This document shows positions 46,412-56,628 of a DNA stretch of 64,000 nucleotides, piece after piece. The notes beneath the pieces are model-generated. The model was not told where the DNA came from. It saw only the letters and a list, made by a program, of their open reading frames with translations, and made no database searches. Within the stretch, counting starts at the first letter, position 1. Each line of letters opens with the position of its first letter. The stretch is from NCBI GenBank assembly GCA_022385805.1, contig MU277689.1, positions 124,001 to 188,000 of the forward strand. Reading direction: 5' to 3'. This stretch comes from Pilatotrama ljubarskyi. Taxonomy: Eukaryota; Basidiomycota; Agaricomycetes; Polyporales; Polyporaceae. Both the position numbers and the translations under genes were made by a program.

Positions 46412-47917
46412 CTAGAGCGCCAACAAGAGCAGCATCGCAGCGCCCACCGTCAAAACAGACGCCGTCCAAGGCCCTTCTGTCCACCTCTGATGCGCTCCGT
46501 TCGACGCGGCGCCTTGCAGGTCCGCGACAAATTCCGCGCCGCACGCGCCGTTCACGACCGCGGCAGCCGCAGGGTACGTCTTGGTGAGGGCCTGCTTCAC
46601 CGCGTCCCCGACGTCCCCGCCGCCCTGCTCCGCGAACACCTTCATCGCGCTCTGGACGCAGGCCGTGCAGCTCGGGACGGTCGAATTGGGGAGGGGCAGT
46701 CCGAGGGGAAGCTCGTACAGATAAAGGTCGGACGGGTGCGCGGACTGCGCGGCGTCGATGTAGCAGTACGTGTTCGTCTGGGGGTTGATCTGGCACCCGA
46801 CCGTGCGCATGATGGTGTACGCCTCCAGACCTGTGCGGGCGCGCTCGGGGTTTGCAAACGCAGGACAGAGCGGTGGAGAGGGGCTTACCGGCGACGGCGT
46901 CCTGGACGATCGGGTTGTTCGCGGCGATGTCCTGCTTGCACTGCGTCTTGATGTTGTCCGCGAACCACGCCATGTTCGACGTGCATTCGTCTGCGTTGAG
47001 GTCCGTGTTGCACGTCCCCCAGATGATGTTGTTCAGCAGCGACACGTTCCGCTGGCTCTGCTTCGATCGCAAGAAATGTTAGCCTCGCTCGTTCGCAGCT
47101 CCGTCCGCGCAGACACATCCACGCCGTCGGGAGAGACAGACAGACACGGAGAACAGAAGGGAAGGATATCGAATCGACTCACAGTGATAAATGCTGAGGA
47201 ATCCGACACGAGCAGCGAGAACGGCCTGCACTCGCGGAACGGCGCGGTCTGCGTCATGTTCGTAAAAAACGCCTGGCACGCGACTGTGGTGAAGTTCGTA
47301 GACAGCGACTGGTCGAACGGCTGCGGGAACGGCGTCGGTAGCACCGGGGGCGCGGACGGGACGGTGGTCTTGCTCGTGTCGACCGCGGTGGGTGCGGCCT
47401 CGCTCGCGGAGGACGCGAGGGAGAGCGAGGAGCCGGTGGGCTTGGCGCTCCCGATCGTCGTGGCTTGTGCGGTGTCTGCTGGCGCGGGATCCGGTGCTGC
47501 ATGCCGCTTGTGCGGTCTCCAGTCTGTAACAGAGTCCGCCACATTTCGCCAGCTTGACCGAGGGCGGAGAGCGTCGAAGGCTGCGGGGTGCGTGAGGTAG
47601 CGTGTGGACAGTCCTATCAGTGCAAGGACGAGGGGGACGAGGAAGACCGCCCATTTTGTTCTTCGCGCTATCCTCTTCTTGTGGAGCGAGCCATACGCGT
47701 ACGAGTCCGGGTCCTCCTTGGGCGACAGAGGGGAGTCGTTGGCTGTATGTGACGGGCGCTCGGGGGACGAGCTGCTCGTGCGTGTGCAATGAGGGCTGAG
47801 GAAGGGATCGTCGAAGGCATCAAGCTTGCGCAAAGAAGTGGGTGATCTGTCCGCTGCGACTGCGGGCGCAGTGTGCTGGATGCGTCGGGGCTCGGGCGAG
47901 GGGGGCGGCGTGAACAT
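46412..47917 (-). CDS. DUF7729 membrane-anchored protein
   Basis: Three exons on the minus strand (47183-47917, 46889-47060, 46412-46830) encode 441 residues. A Pro/Ser-rich cytosolic N terminus (MFTPPPSPEPRR) is followed by basic residues and one membrane span near residue 95 (WAVFLVPLVLALIGL). The extracellular part is Ser/Thr-rich, then a cysteine-patterned domain with CQAFFTNM, WGTCNTDLNADEC and SCTACVQSAM matching DUF7729. The C terminus ends in a hydrophobic stretch (VLTVGAAMLLLLAL) that could be a second span or a GPI signal. A role at the cell surface is likely; the function is unknown. I chose the ATG giving MFTPPPSP; an upstream extension lacks an ATG. Confidence 0.8.
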
Positions 47918-48799
47918 CGACAGATGCAAAGAACGGAAGGGGGTCGACGGTAATGAGCGTGGGCGAGAAAGGAGCGACAGGTGCACGGATGGTGCGAGGA
48001 AGGAGACCTCTGGGAAAGATGGGCGGGGGCGCTGTGAGGACTCTTGGATGGATGGCGGCGGTGCTGTTTCAATCGGAACAGATGAGATGTAAGGAACGTG
48101 ATCCCAGACGGCTGCGAGTCGGAGACTTACTGCGACGTGCGCAAGTATATCCCGTAAAAAGGCCGGGCGGCCGACAGACGGCAGCGATGGTCGACTGGCG
48201 TGGCAGTGGCAGAGATGGGGTTGAGGACGAGCTGGACGACGAGCACAACGCGGGCCCCGTCGAGGACGGAAGACGCGACGAGCGCCCAGGAACGCCCTTT
48301 CCCCATATTCGATCGCCGCCCTGGCCTAGACCGCCGGCGCTCGCCCAGTGTGTGGGCGTGTGTGTCCGACCCGAGATCAGCCAATCAGATCCGTCCTCCA
48401 CCCTCGCACCAAACCACGTCCGAGTTCTGCCCTTGCATCCCGGCAAGCACCCGCCATCAGCTCCAGCTGCTCTTGCACATGTTGACAGCAGCAGTTTGGG
48501 AGTGTGGACGACGGCATGGGCTGACCGGGACCTAGGCACACCATGCAGCGCTACGCCACCGTAGTAGTCGAGAATGATCAGCACGACTCGCCTGGCAAGG
48601 CATACTGTCAGATTTACTACTTATGCAGGGTACGGATCGCAAACGTTGCCGAGCGCTGAATCATATCACAAAAACGCTCCGGTACTCAGTACTCATTGTC
48701 CAAGTGACGCACGAGATGAACCGAGTCTGCCCCTCCAAAAAAACCGGCCCAGCGGTGGGGACGCGTCGAACCCCACTCGTAGGCATGATGAGAGGTACT
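47918..48799. other. Intergenic region
   Basis: About 0.88 kb upstream of the DUF7729 gene; no supported gene on either strand. Confidence 0.4.
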
Positions 48800-48998
48800 C
48801 GGCGTAGTTGCGCCGGTTGCCGTCAAGAAGTTATACGTGTAGTAGGCCGTCATTTCCTCGTAAGAAGCGAAGGGACCTGAGCCCTATGAAGCTCTTAAGG
48901 TCAGCTAGCGTCGTGTTAGCGCAGACCCAGGAGACGCACGCATTCCGTGAACAGTGGGCATAGCAGCGCTGAGGTGCTCGAGCGTCCCGTTACCGTAG
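48800..48998 (-). pseudogene. Decayed partial copy of the adjacent APH-family gene
   Basis: This stretch is recognisably homologous to 49478-49660 in the neighbouring intact gene, including the end of its exon 2, intron 2 and start of exon 3. Shared landmarks are the TTCACGGAAT exon end and the TACGAGGAAATG start of the next exon (TACGAAGAAATG in the intact gene). The reading frame is broken, no start or active-site motif survives, and no other exon is visible, so it is a fragment left by a tandem duplication. About 170 bp of unrelated sequence separate it from the stop of the intact gene. Confidence 0.7.
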
Positions 48999-49169
48999 GG
49001 ATATAGCCTGTCAGGCTATGGCGAGCGCTCCCGTCGTCACGATTCACTGTCAAACCTATCCCATGTTGCGATACATTTCTGCAGGGGATCACCAGGACAT
49101 GTAATGGTATATACGTATAGCGTTCTCGGTATCGATGCCAGACCACGGTGCTGTAGGGAAGGACACTCG

Positions 49170-50180
49170 TCACAAGAGCACCCCGGTATTCAGTGCCCAT
49201 CCAATGCGCGAAATGAAGTAGAGCTGCCGCTCGTAGAAACCCGCCACGAACCCTAAAATCCACACCTTCCACTTCCCGAGAACGTCCCAACCCTCTCTCA
49301 TGGACGCGTACTCGAACCACTGCGGATAGAACCCAGCGAATTCCCAGTCGATCAGCCAGACCCGCCCATCATCGCCGAGGATGATGTTGTTCGGGTGGAT
49401 GTCGAAGTGGGTCAGGACCAGCGGCACGGACGAGTCAAACTCCAGATGCTCTGACTCGGGCGGGTATTTGGCGTAGCGTCGGTTGACGTCGAGCTTGTGC
49501 ATGTACCAGGCCGCCATTTCTTCGTAGGAGTGGAACGGGCCCGCGCCCTGTCAATTCCGTCAGTGAGGCGCGGCAGATGGCACCGAGCGAACACGCACAT
49601 ATTCCGTGAACATAGGACCGAAGCAAAGCTGAGGTTCGTTCCCAAGCGGCCCGGGAAAGGTCGCCGTCGCCACGGGTTCAGCAGATCGGATGCGTCTCAG
49701 CTGGCGAATGTAGCCACGAATGGTCCAAAGGACACGCATTCGCTGCCACAGGCTGAGATCCGACCAGCATTCTTTCAATGTCTTCCCGGGTATATAATCC
49801 ATGACAACCGCCTTTCTCCCTCCATCACCGAACACCAGCCGGACAGCAGGAATCGGGATGGTGGACCGCTCGCTTGCGAGGCGCATGGCGAGGAGTTCGG
49901 ATTCCTCGAAAGGACCAACCTTCATGACAGCGTCTGTAGCAATGCGGCCTACCTCGAACGGCCTCAATGGCGACGCCGGAGGGAAAATATGGGTGGTGGC
50001 TTCGTATGCCCTGTACAGCTCCTCGTCCGACTGTGAGCTGATTTGTGCCCAGGAGGGCAGCTAAATGATGAGAGCACGGCGAGAAGGGAGTCGGTTAGTC
50101 AACAACATCAGGGACCAACGGAGATATGAATCCTGCGAATGACTGACTGCATCTCCTGGCGACTCGGAATGGCGCTCCAT
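49170..50180 (-). CDS. Aminoglycoside-phosphotransferase-family kinase-like protein
   Basis: Three exons on the minus strand (50148-50180, 49599-50060, 49170-49547) encode 290 residues. The APH/choline-kinase catalytic loop reads THFDIHPNN (D214 catalytic, N219 metal-binding) and the second metal aspartate lies in LIDWE (D232). The N lobe shows VMKVG and VVMDYIPGKTL. Fungal APH-family proteins phosphorylate small molecules that are mostly unknown; antibiotic resistance should not be assumed. Exon 1 is 33 nt, joined through a GTCAGT donor; the start is the only nearby ATG in frame, so the first 11 residues are less certain. A decayed copy lies just downstream. Confidence 0.82.
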
Positions 50181-50529
50181 GTACCGGGGCGGTCAGCACG
50201 AGAAGAGGATCTGTGAAGGACCGCGGCTGTTATGGATGGTGCGTACTGCGCGACGGCCACAGGGAGTTTGCTGCGTTAGTAGCCACGGGATTTGGCCGTG
50301 CCTCAGGCTCCTGCTTGTGCAGGAGCTGGTTATCGCAAACTTTCAGTGGCAATACAAGGGCGCTGAGGTAGTACCGGGCGGCCAAAGCTATATCAAGTAT
50401 AGGAAACAAGATCAAGTTGCAGCCCAACTTAAAGAGGATGCAAGTTGCTGCTTGCCTGGCTGCCTGGCTGCGAGAAGGGGAACCAATTGACCGCGTATAC
50501 TATGCGCGTGCGGAGCCTTCACCGCCACA
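50181..50529. other. Intergenic region (APH gene promoter / tRNA 5' flank)
   Basis: 349 bp; no gene seen. It serves as the upstream region of both the APH-family gene and the tRNA. Confidence 0.4.
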
Positions 50530-50600
50530 GCACTAATGGGGTAGTGGTAACCTGGGTCGTTGCCATCGACCCGCCGGGGGTTCGATTCCCCCTTAGTGCA
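50530..50600 (+). tRNA. tRNA-Gly (GCC)
   Basis: This 71-nt sequence folds as a standard cloverleaf. The acceptor stem is GCACTAA with TTAGTGC and discriminator A. The D stem is GGGT/ACCT, the anticodon stem GGTCG/CGACC with loop TTGCCAT (anticodon GCC, glycine), and the T arm GGGGG-TTCGATT-CCCCC. The B box is GGTTCGATTCC. There is no intron, and CCA is not encoded, as expected in a eukaryote. A T-run at 50624-50627 can end Pol III transcription. Confidence 0.96.
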
Positions 50601-51399
50601 CTAAAAGTCCTCTCGGATCTCTGTTTTGTTCCAGCACGCATAGGCAGCTAGGTTATCTGCCATTGTCAATTTGTCTCACATACGCCGGGTTCTGCGGGAG
50701 TTCGGGCATGCGATTGTGGACTACTCTCAATGGCCTGGAGAGTTACGATCCAAGTCTACAGCTCTCTGAGTCTCTCACGAACGTATAGAGTATCCTATGA
50801 TAGAGTGACGCGGCGGATGGAATGCATTCCTCCGCCAGCCGCCATGCTGCTATCGATCTAGATTCTAGAGTACAAGAACTGAGCACCCGGTGCCGTAGGG
50901 ATGTCCGTCGAGGGAACGCAGATGAGCACCTTCACGGCCAAGTATAGTCCAGGGCGTCCCGAGGAGTCCGCCTGACCCTCGAGACGGTCAAAGGCCGCCA
51001 AGGTTGACGTTACTACTAGGACGTCGCGTGGATCGCCTCCTGTTGCATGAGTGTTTCGCGCTGCGCACCCTGCCCACGGCTGCGGGTCGTGCGAGACTTT
51101 GAAGGGGTTGTGTGAGCTGAGGCTCGTGTGAGGCTGACCGGAGGCCGTGGCGGGACGACTGCGCCTGCCCAAAGGGGACGGCGGTGACGTCGGGAGATGC
51201 CGTCACTAGCAGCGCCGCGCTGCGAGCCACAGCGGTCAGTCCCACATCATTCCTTTCTTATCCCACCCGTGCGAGCGTAGCAGGCCTACCTCTCCTCCCC
51301 CGCTCTCTCCTCTAACGCATATACTCGATACCCTCCTCTCTTTGCAGTCGCAGTCGCAAGCTAGACGATCATCGGAATATCCAAGCACTGCTTCACACC
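50601..51399. other. Intergenic region
   Basis: About 0.8 kb. Minus-strand open frames at 50858-51245 look random in composition. The last 120 bases before the next start are CT-rich, a likely promoter or leader. Confidence 0.4.
50624..50627 (+). terminator. Probable Pol III terminator of tRNA-Gly
   Basis: A run of four T lies 24 bases past the tRNA end, the minimal Pol III stop signal. Confidence 0.5.
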
Positions 51400-52466
51400 A
51401 TGCCATATTTGCGCGTGCTCGCTGGGCCGTCTGAGACAGAGCTCGTGCCGCTCAAGGTCAATTCTGAAGTTCCCGTCAATATATCCTCGGACGCGTTCGA
51501 GGGCTGCATCGCCGTGTTCATCAAGGGCCTCGCCGACGCCGAAGGAGGCAAGGAAGACAGCGACTACTTCCGCAAGCGGAGCGGCGTTACTTGGAGCATC
51601 CAGGTACAAGGTGCGTTCCGCGACGCTTGTTTGCACAGCGGCATCCTGACGTCTATATGCGTATGCAGGCCGGTTCCTCCGCGAATACACCGCGGACGAC
51701 CTCCTCTTCGGCAATGTGTTCGACCGGCCGTTCAAGCTGCCCTGGGGCTTCGGCGCTGCTCTCCGCTTCATGAAGTACGTCCACCACGCCCTCGCGCTCG
51801 CGCTATTATACGAGTGCTGAACCAGCATGCTAGCTTCATAGACCCGACACTGGAGCACGACCTGGCGTCGCGCACCAAGCCCTGGGCGCTCTCCCCCCTC
51901 ATCGCGACGATGCCGTACTTCCGGCACCAGCGCAGCCCGCGCGGCGCGCCCGCCCCACAGTTCCCGCCCAAAGACCCGCTCAGCGACGACGTCTCGCAGC
52001 TCCGCACCTCGGCCGGTGCGAGCCTGAGCCCGAACGGGAAGCTCAACGGCAGCCCGTCCAAGCGCAGGTCGTACTTCGCGAACGCGCTGCGCAGGCAGGA
52101 GGTCGTCTTCGGTCCTGAGGTCTGTCCCTTCCCCTGGTTTTCTGCATTATCTAGTTTGACATGACTCCACGTCGACAGGACTTGATCACGACGGACTTCT
52201 GTTATGACTTCCTCGAGTTCAGCCACGAGGGCATCTCGTTGCGCCTGCCGGGCGGTATCTCGATCGACGTGATGAAGTACTGGGACGGCCAGCCCGTGCG
52301 CTTCGTGTGCTGCGAGCGCGCACGGAAGGGCGAGCGCGGGGAGGTGCCCGACACGCCCTGGGGCCGCGTTCTGTGGTGCGTGGTGATTGAGCCCGCGGAT
52401 GGGGATATGCCTGTGCATGTGCAGGAGAAGGCGTCAGTGTCAGGGAGCGATGAGGATGTGGATTGA
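51400..52466 (+). CDS. DUF1769 family protein
   Basis: Four exons (51400-51610, 51669-51774, 51834-52119, 52179-52466) encode 296 residues. The opening MPYLRVLAGPS, the central GRFLREYTADDLLFGNVFDRP with LPWGFGAAL, IDPTLEHDL, and the late DFCYDFLEFS with GISIDVMKYWDGQPVRFVC are the pattern I associate with DUF1769, a fungal family of unknown function often taken to bind lipids or membranes. There is no signal peptide or membrane span. The region around residues 150-190 is Ser/Pro-rich and likely a loop. All three introns join in frame. Confidence 0.82.
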
Positions 52467-52936
52467 GTCCCTCCAGGATCGCTCTGCATTTACAGGTGGG
52501 AAGGCGGAAAGTGGACGTTGTAGGTTATCAGCGGACGGTCCTTTTGTGTGTAGCATAGAGTTTTGGATGGGTCCCGTAGGCTTCTTATCGGTCGGAATAC
52601 ACTGCTAGTGTCTGTTCGCCGCCGCCAGCGCTTGTGCGGGCAAGGTCGTTGCGGGATGTATGCGCTCTAGTGATTGCAGCGAGGCCGGCTCTCATTGACA
52701 TCACTCACAGCTGCACTCCTCCAATCCGCCGACTGTCGCCATCTCAAGGGTGGACGCACGGTATTCGCCCAGATGCTGTAGAGTGACCTGGCGGATCGTC
52801 TGGGAGAGTCTTGAGTGGGTCAGTGTGGCAGGCTATGTATATGGGATTTGTGATTTGTGACACATGCTCCAAGGCTACAGCATAGTGCCTGGAGAGAGAC
52901 ATAGTACAAATTAGAACACCAGCCCGGTCGCCATCT
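52467..52936. other. Convergent intergenic region
   Basis: 470 bp between two stop codons; nothing recognised. Confidence 0.45.
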
Positions 52937-53760
52937 TCACTCTTCGATTGCAAGCGGTGGGTCCTCGGTGGATGTCTTCCCGACCCACCGCACGGGGTCC
53001 CTCATCATCTCCGATAACTGCGCCTCGTCGATGGCCCTGAAAGAGATGGGCCCGTCTCTCCAGTTCCGGAGTAGAACTTCGACTTGCCTCAGGTGAGGAA
53101 TGTCGGAGAGGTTGTGGAAGGGCGCTTCCTCCAGCGGCCAGCCCTCGACACGGACTCGGTAACGCGAGACGACATCCTTGAGGTACGCCGTCCGACTCCA
53201 CCGCATCTGGGCCGTGGATTCACCGGTGACGTCCCCTAGAACGACGCTTCAGCCAGTCCGTAGGATGCGCTGCGAGGGATGCGCGGCTTACGGAGTCTTT
53301 CCGTGATGAGCTCGCGAAGCTGAGCGCGGGACTTCGCGACGCGCTCGGCGTAGGTCTCCTTGGACTCTGCTCGCAGGGTGACGGTGCGCTGCGTCTCTTC
53401 AGATGAGCCTGTAGTCGAGATGGATGTGAGCGAGGACGTGGACGCAATTAACCTCGCCGAGAACAACGGGGAGGAGGTGGACGGCAAGGACGTGTCGGTG
53501 GACACCGACGTGGCTGACTGCGTTGCGGATCTGCGTCCGAACCGGTTGGTGGCAGGTATCGATTTGTAGGCATCCCTCTTTGACGGAGCAGAACTCGAAG
53601 TGGTAGCTACGTTTTCGCTGTAACCGTCAGTCTTTTGTTTCCACTTCATGCCTGAAGAGACATCGTGGATTGCGCCATCCGCTCCGCGAATCCTGCGGAA
53701 GGAGGTCTCGACTACTCGTAGTAGGGGAACTGAGCATGCAAGACGAAGTCCCTTCCTCAT
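52937..53760 (-). CDS. Uncharacterised basidiomycete protein with RERL/VEGWP-type domain
   Basis: Two exons on the minus strand (53292-53760 and 52937-53235) give 255 residues. The first about 140 residues are Ser/Thr-rich and basic. The C-terminal 100 residues form the conserved part: LRELITERLRDVTGESTAQM, RYRVRVEGWPLEEAPFHNLSD and a following helix. I recognise this pattern (an ERL-x-x-(V/I)TG helix followed by a GWP and NLSD strand) from large Agaricomycete-specific families whose function is unknown. The conserved helix is joined to the GWP part only after splicing, which supports the model. The start codon is uncertain: an alternative upstream ATG at about 53836 lies in another frame. 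Confidence 0.6.
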
Positions 53761-53908
53761 ACTGATCCGTCACCGGCAACAATGGATATGCCAGGGCCCC
53801 GTTTGATGCTGGGCCACGAGGTTGGCTTGTCAGCATGAGCTGGATGACTAGCGGGATCCGTCAGTGATGCTAGTACTGGGCTCGCACTGTGATTCCGTAC
53901 GTACACCC

Positions 53909-54544
53909 TCAGTCTTCATCCACCACTGTTTCCAAATCCATGTGCGTAAGGGCGTTGAGTAGATCGTCCGGCACATCATCGTGCTGTCCGCGGGCAAGGT
54001 CTGTCATAAAATGCCAGAGGTACCGAAGTCGCACCAGATCTGAACTCACAAACAAGGAGTGCAAGTCTCCATCAGAAACCACTGCGCATTCCGCGCGTTC
54101 GTCCTTTCAAAGTAACTTTGCCAAAATCATCCTGTACTGGAATGACGGTGGTGTGATCTACCTGCAGTGAGAAGTCCAGCAGGACATTCATAGGATCATC
54201 GACCTGCTGCACAGAAGAACGTGTCACTCGTTGATGGCTGGCTGATGCAACACCATCGCTCACCTCCTTGCGATGCAACTCGTCGTCCATGTCCACGACG
54301 TCAATCTCTTGTCCGGAGGATGTGAGGAAAGCGTCCCAATCGGAAGCGTCGTCAGACAAGGAATCTGTAGTCGGCTCGGCGGCTGCTTTGACTTCGTTTG
54401 GGAAGGGCCTCCTGCGCCTGACTGTATCAAAGTGCAAGAATACGCATTGATCATTTGGAATGGCAGGTCTGCCTGCCTCTGGGAGGTCCCCATTTTATCA
54501 TTCGCCGATGAAGGATGGGGACCCGAACGGGCTTCAAGAGACAT
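53909..54544 (-). pseudogene. C-terminal half of a split basidiomycete gene
   Basis: Exons 54523-54544, 54162-54478 and 53909-54103 can be joined into 177 residues. The content (NDQCVFLHFDTVRRRRPF, KAAAEPTTDS, DDPMNVLLDFSLQ followed by AVVSDGDLHSLF) is what I expect for the C-terminal half of an Agaricomycete family whose N-terminal half begins MSSLRDVYSKLLFRRGQGYP. That N-terminal half lies about 1.3 kb upstream on the same strand (55827-56628). The simplest reading is one gene split by inserted DNA. This half keeps a clean frame and could still be expressed from a new start, but the first 22-base exon is a guess. Confidence 0.55.
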
Positions 54545-55104
54545 GTAGTTGGCACTGCCGCGCCTGACCGTGAATTAGTCTCCCCTAGGCAGACGTCCGA
54601 TGTGCAAGCACGACGGACGTCTGCTACGGAATTCGACCCCTTCAAGTGGTAGAATCTCGTCCCGGATCAGTGGAGTTTGGCATGCCGACTGATTGCAGAG
54701 ATGCCGGGTGGCTGAAGACTCCCTCCCGCACGCCTTCAAAGCTTCAATACTCACAATCCTGCGTCTCTATCCCTCGTTCTCTATGAATCTTAGCGAAATG
54801 TGCGCTACTCGTTGGAAGAAACCGGCTTGTGAGCGACCTCCATTCTCACAGTCGGGTATGGGCAGGAAGAAGACCTCGAGAGCCGTGGTAATGTGTCGAG
54901 ATCCTCCAGAGACTCCTCACTGGCACCTGGGTAGGACCGCAGAGCCTCATTTACACCGTTCTTTGCTGCCTGCTGCTTTCCCGTGTGCATATACCTATCT
55001 ACATACTGAATGGCACATCCCGTTCATCTAGGGGAATGACTGCAGGAGTATGAGTGTGCGTTGTGCCCTGTTGCGCCTGTGTATTGCACCAATCCATCTG
55101 TCGA
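54545..55104. other. Sequence between split-gene half and inverted-repeat element
   Basis: 560 bp, including a short minus-strand open frame at 54805-54990 with no recognised domain and one copy of a 42-bp dispersed repeat (54576-54617). Confidence 0.35.
54576..54617 (+). repeat. 42-bp dispersed repeat, copy 1
   Basis: Identical, in reverse complement, to 59368-59409. It begins TAGTCTCCCCTAGGCAGACG. The match stops sharply at both ends. Confidence 0.85.
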
Positions 55105-55822
55105 CAGGACCCCTGGCAATGGGGGGAGAGGCCTGTTCCGGGGTCAGGCGATTTTGACGAAAATGTCCGTAGGGAACAGGCCTAGTAAGCGCTCGTAAAC
55201 GTCCGGACTGGCACAGGCATAGGGGGTCTCCGGGGCCACCGTGTCCGGACTACCTGCACAGGCCTCGTAAGAGCTCCCCCCGCATCCGGAAACGCTTGAA
55301 CAGGCCTCGCGTATCCTGTATGTCTTACTACTAGCGCGATAAAAAGTAATACAGAATGAATCGGCAGCCTAAGAGTGCCTTCTCGCGAGGGCACAGAGCA
55401 ATACGGTGGGTGGTAGATGAACAGGCCTCCCGGCCTCGAGAGCATGCTCTCATCCGGGCGCTCGCCTGCCAGAGCGACTATACATTAGAGTGAAAATCAG
55501 CGAGAAATTGCCCGCAAGAACGGAGAGAATCGGTCAGCAGGTCGACCATAGGGGGCAATCCGGCCGGGGGGTATCCCGATGGAGAGCCTCAGTAGGGCCG
55601 ACAGCCCGGCCTGAAGCCCGGAGACGCCCAAGGATGTCCGGACTGGGCACAGGCATGGCGGGGGTGTTGGCCTCCAGCGTCCGGACAAGTGCCACAGGGC
55701 TTCGGGCGCTAAAGTTGCGATTTGTCCGGACTGGCACAGGCATAGGCCGTCCGAAGAGGCCTGTTCCGTCCGGATTAGGAACAGGCATACCCACTCATTG
55801 AGTCATTGCCAGGGGTCCTCTG
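55105..55822. mobile_element. Small TIR-bounded element with internal GTCCGGAC repeats (MITE-like)
   Basis: About 718 bp. The left end reads CAGGACCCCTGGCAATG and the right end, in reverse complement, CAGAGGACCCCTGGCAATG; both continue into an imperfect inverted match ending in GCCTGTTCC. TCGA stands directly outside on each side (55101-55104 and 55823-55826), either a short target duplication or part of a GTCGAC palindrome. Inside are at least six copies of a TCCGGA...ACAGGC motif (55201, 55243, 55284, 55636, 55724, 55768), plus shorter variants. There is no coding frame, so if mobile it would depend on a transposase elsewhere. The CAG...CTG ends recall hAT-type elements, but the flank is not 8 bp. 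Confidence 0.5.
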
Positions 55823-55826
55823 TCGA

Positions 55827-56628
55827 CGTGCGTCGGAGTTCGAAGTATTGCTGACAAATCATGAAATTGACCCCTCCCACTTGAAGGGTCCGTAATCCGC
55901 TGCAGACTAACCGTGAATGCAGCGCTCGCTGCAACAGAGTAATCGCCGGAGAACGAGATCTCTCTATCCTTTGAGTCGCTTGCCATAGCCGCGAGGGCCC
56001 ACTCACCGGTCTTCACCCATTCGCGGACGAATATGATGTCTTCCTCTTCGATTTCCAGTTGGTATACGTCTATGGCAAAGTGGTACCAATGCCTATGGTT
56101 GTGCACTATGTACCGCGTGAGGGTGTGGCGCGGCAGGACCGTCTCACGAGCTGCCGTCCTCTTGAGGATGAAGATGGCCGCTTAATCCCTCGAGCGTATG
56201 AATTTCATGCGTCCAGAGGCCAATGACGAAACGGTACTACCAGTACGGCGTCAGCGTTTGCGTCCGCAGCAGAACGGTCCGGTAGGGATGTTGGAACACT
56301 TAAGGTGACCCCCCCCCCCCCCCCGCTTCCACTACGGCCACGCTCTTGCTACAGAACGGCCCGGCACTGATCGCGTGCTGTCGGCCTTGATGCAAGGCCT
56401 CTGGAATCGAAAAAAAACTTCAAACTCATCCGGGACGCCATATGGTTGGTTGACGGGATGGTCGGCCGGGAGGGTTGCGTTGAACAGTCGGTAGAAAGCG
56501 CCTTGATAGATGTGGCCGACGTCACCAATGAGGACCTCGCCAGCTCTGGTCGGCTCTGGTTCCCATAAAGGATATCCTTGGCCTCGTCGGAAGAGGAGTT
56601 TACTGTAAACGTCGCGAAGCGAACTCAT
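55827..56628 (-). pseudogene. N-terminal half of a split basidiomycete gene, frame-broken
   Basis: Starting at the ATG at 56628, the protein opens MSSLRDVYSKLLFRRGQGYP, then VLIGDVGHIYQGAFYRLFNA and VPDEFEV, a pattern typical of an uncharacterised Agaricomycete family. The frame then breaks. A T8 run on this strand (A8 at 56410-56417) is followed by family-like sequence in a shifted frame (GPFCSKSV). A G16 run (C16 at 56309-56324) breaks it again, with stops beyond. A third readable block, about 55910-56190 (FILKRTAARETV, then EEEDIIFVREWVKTGEWALA), is back in family-like sequence. One or more introns may account for part of this, but I found no set of splice sites that restores a single frame. 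The C-terminal half lies at 53909-54544. Confidence 0.6.

Noticed and set aside
49170..50180. Antibiotic resistance gene
   Set aside because: The APH fold is very common in fungi with other substrates; nothing indicates an aminoglycoside substrate.
50858..51245. Overlapping minus-strand open frames upstream of the DUF1769 gene
   Set aside because: No domain, no clear splice structure, and they lie in the likely promoter of the neighbour.
55164..55788. CRISPR array suggested by spaced repeats
   Set aside because: The organism is a eukaryote, spacing is irregular, repeats vary and occur in hairpin pairs, and no cas-like gene is near.
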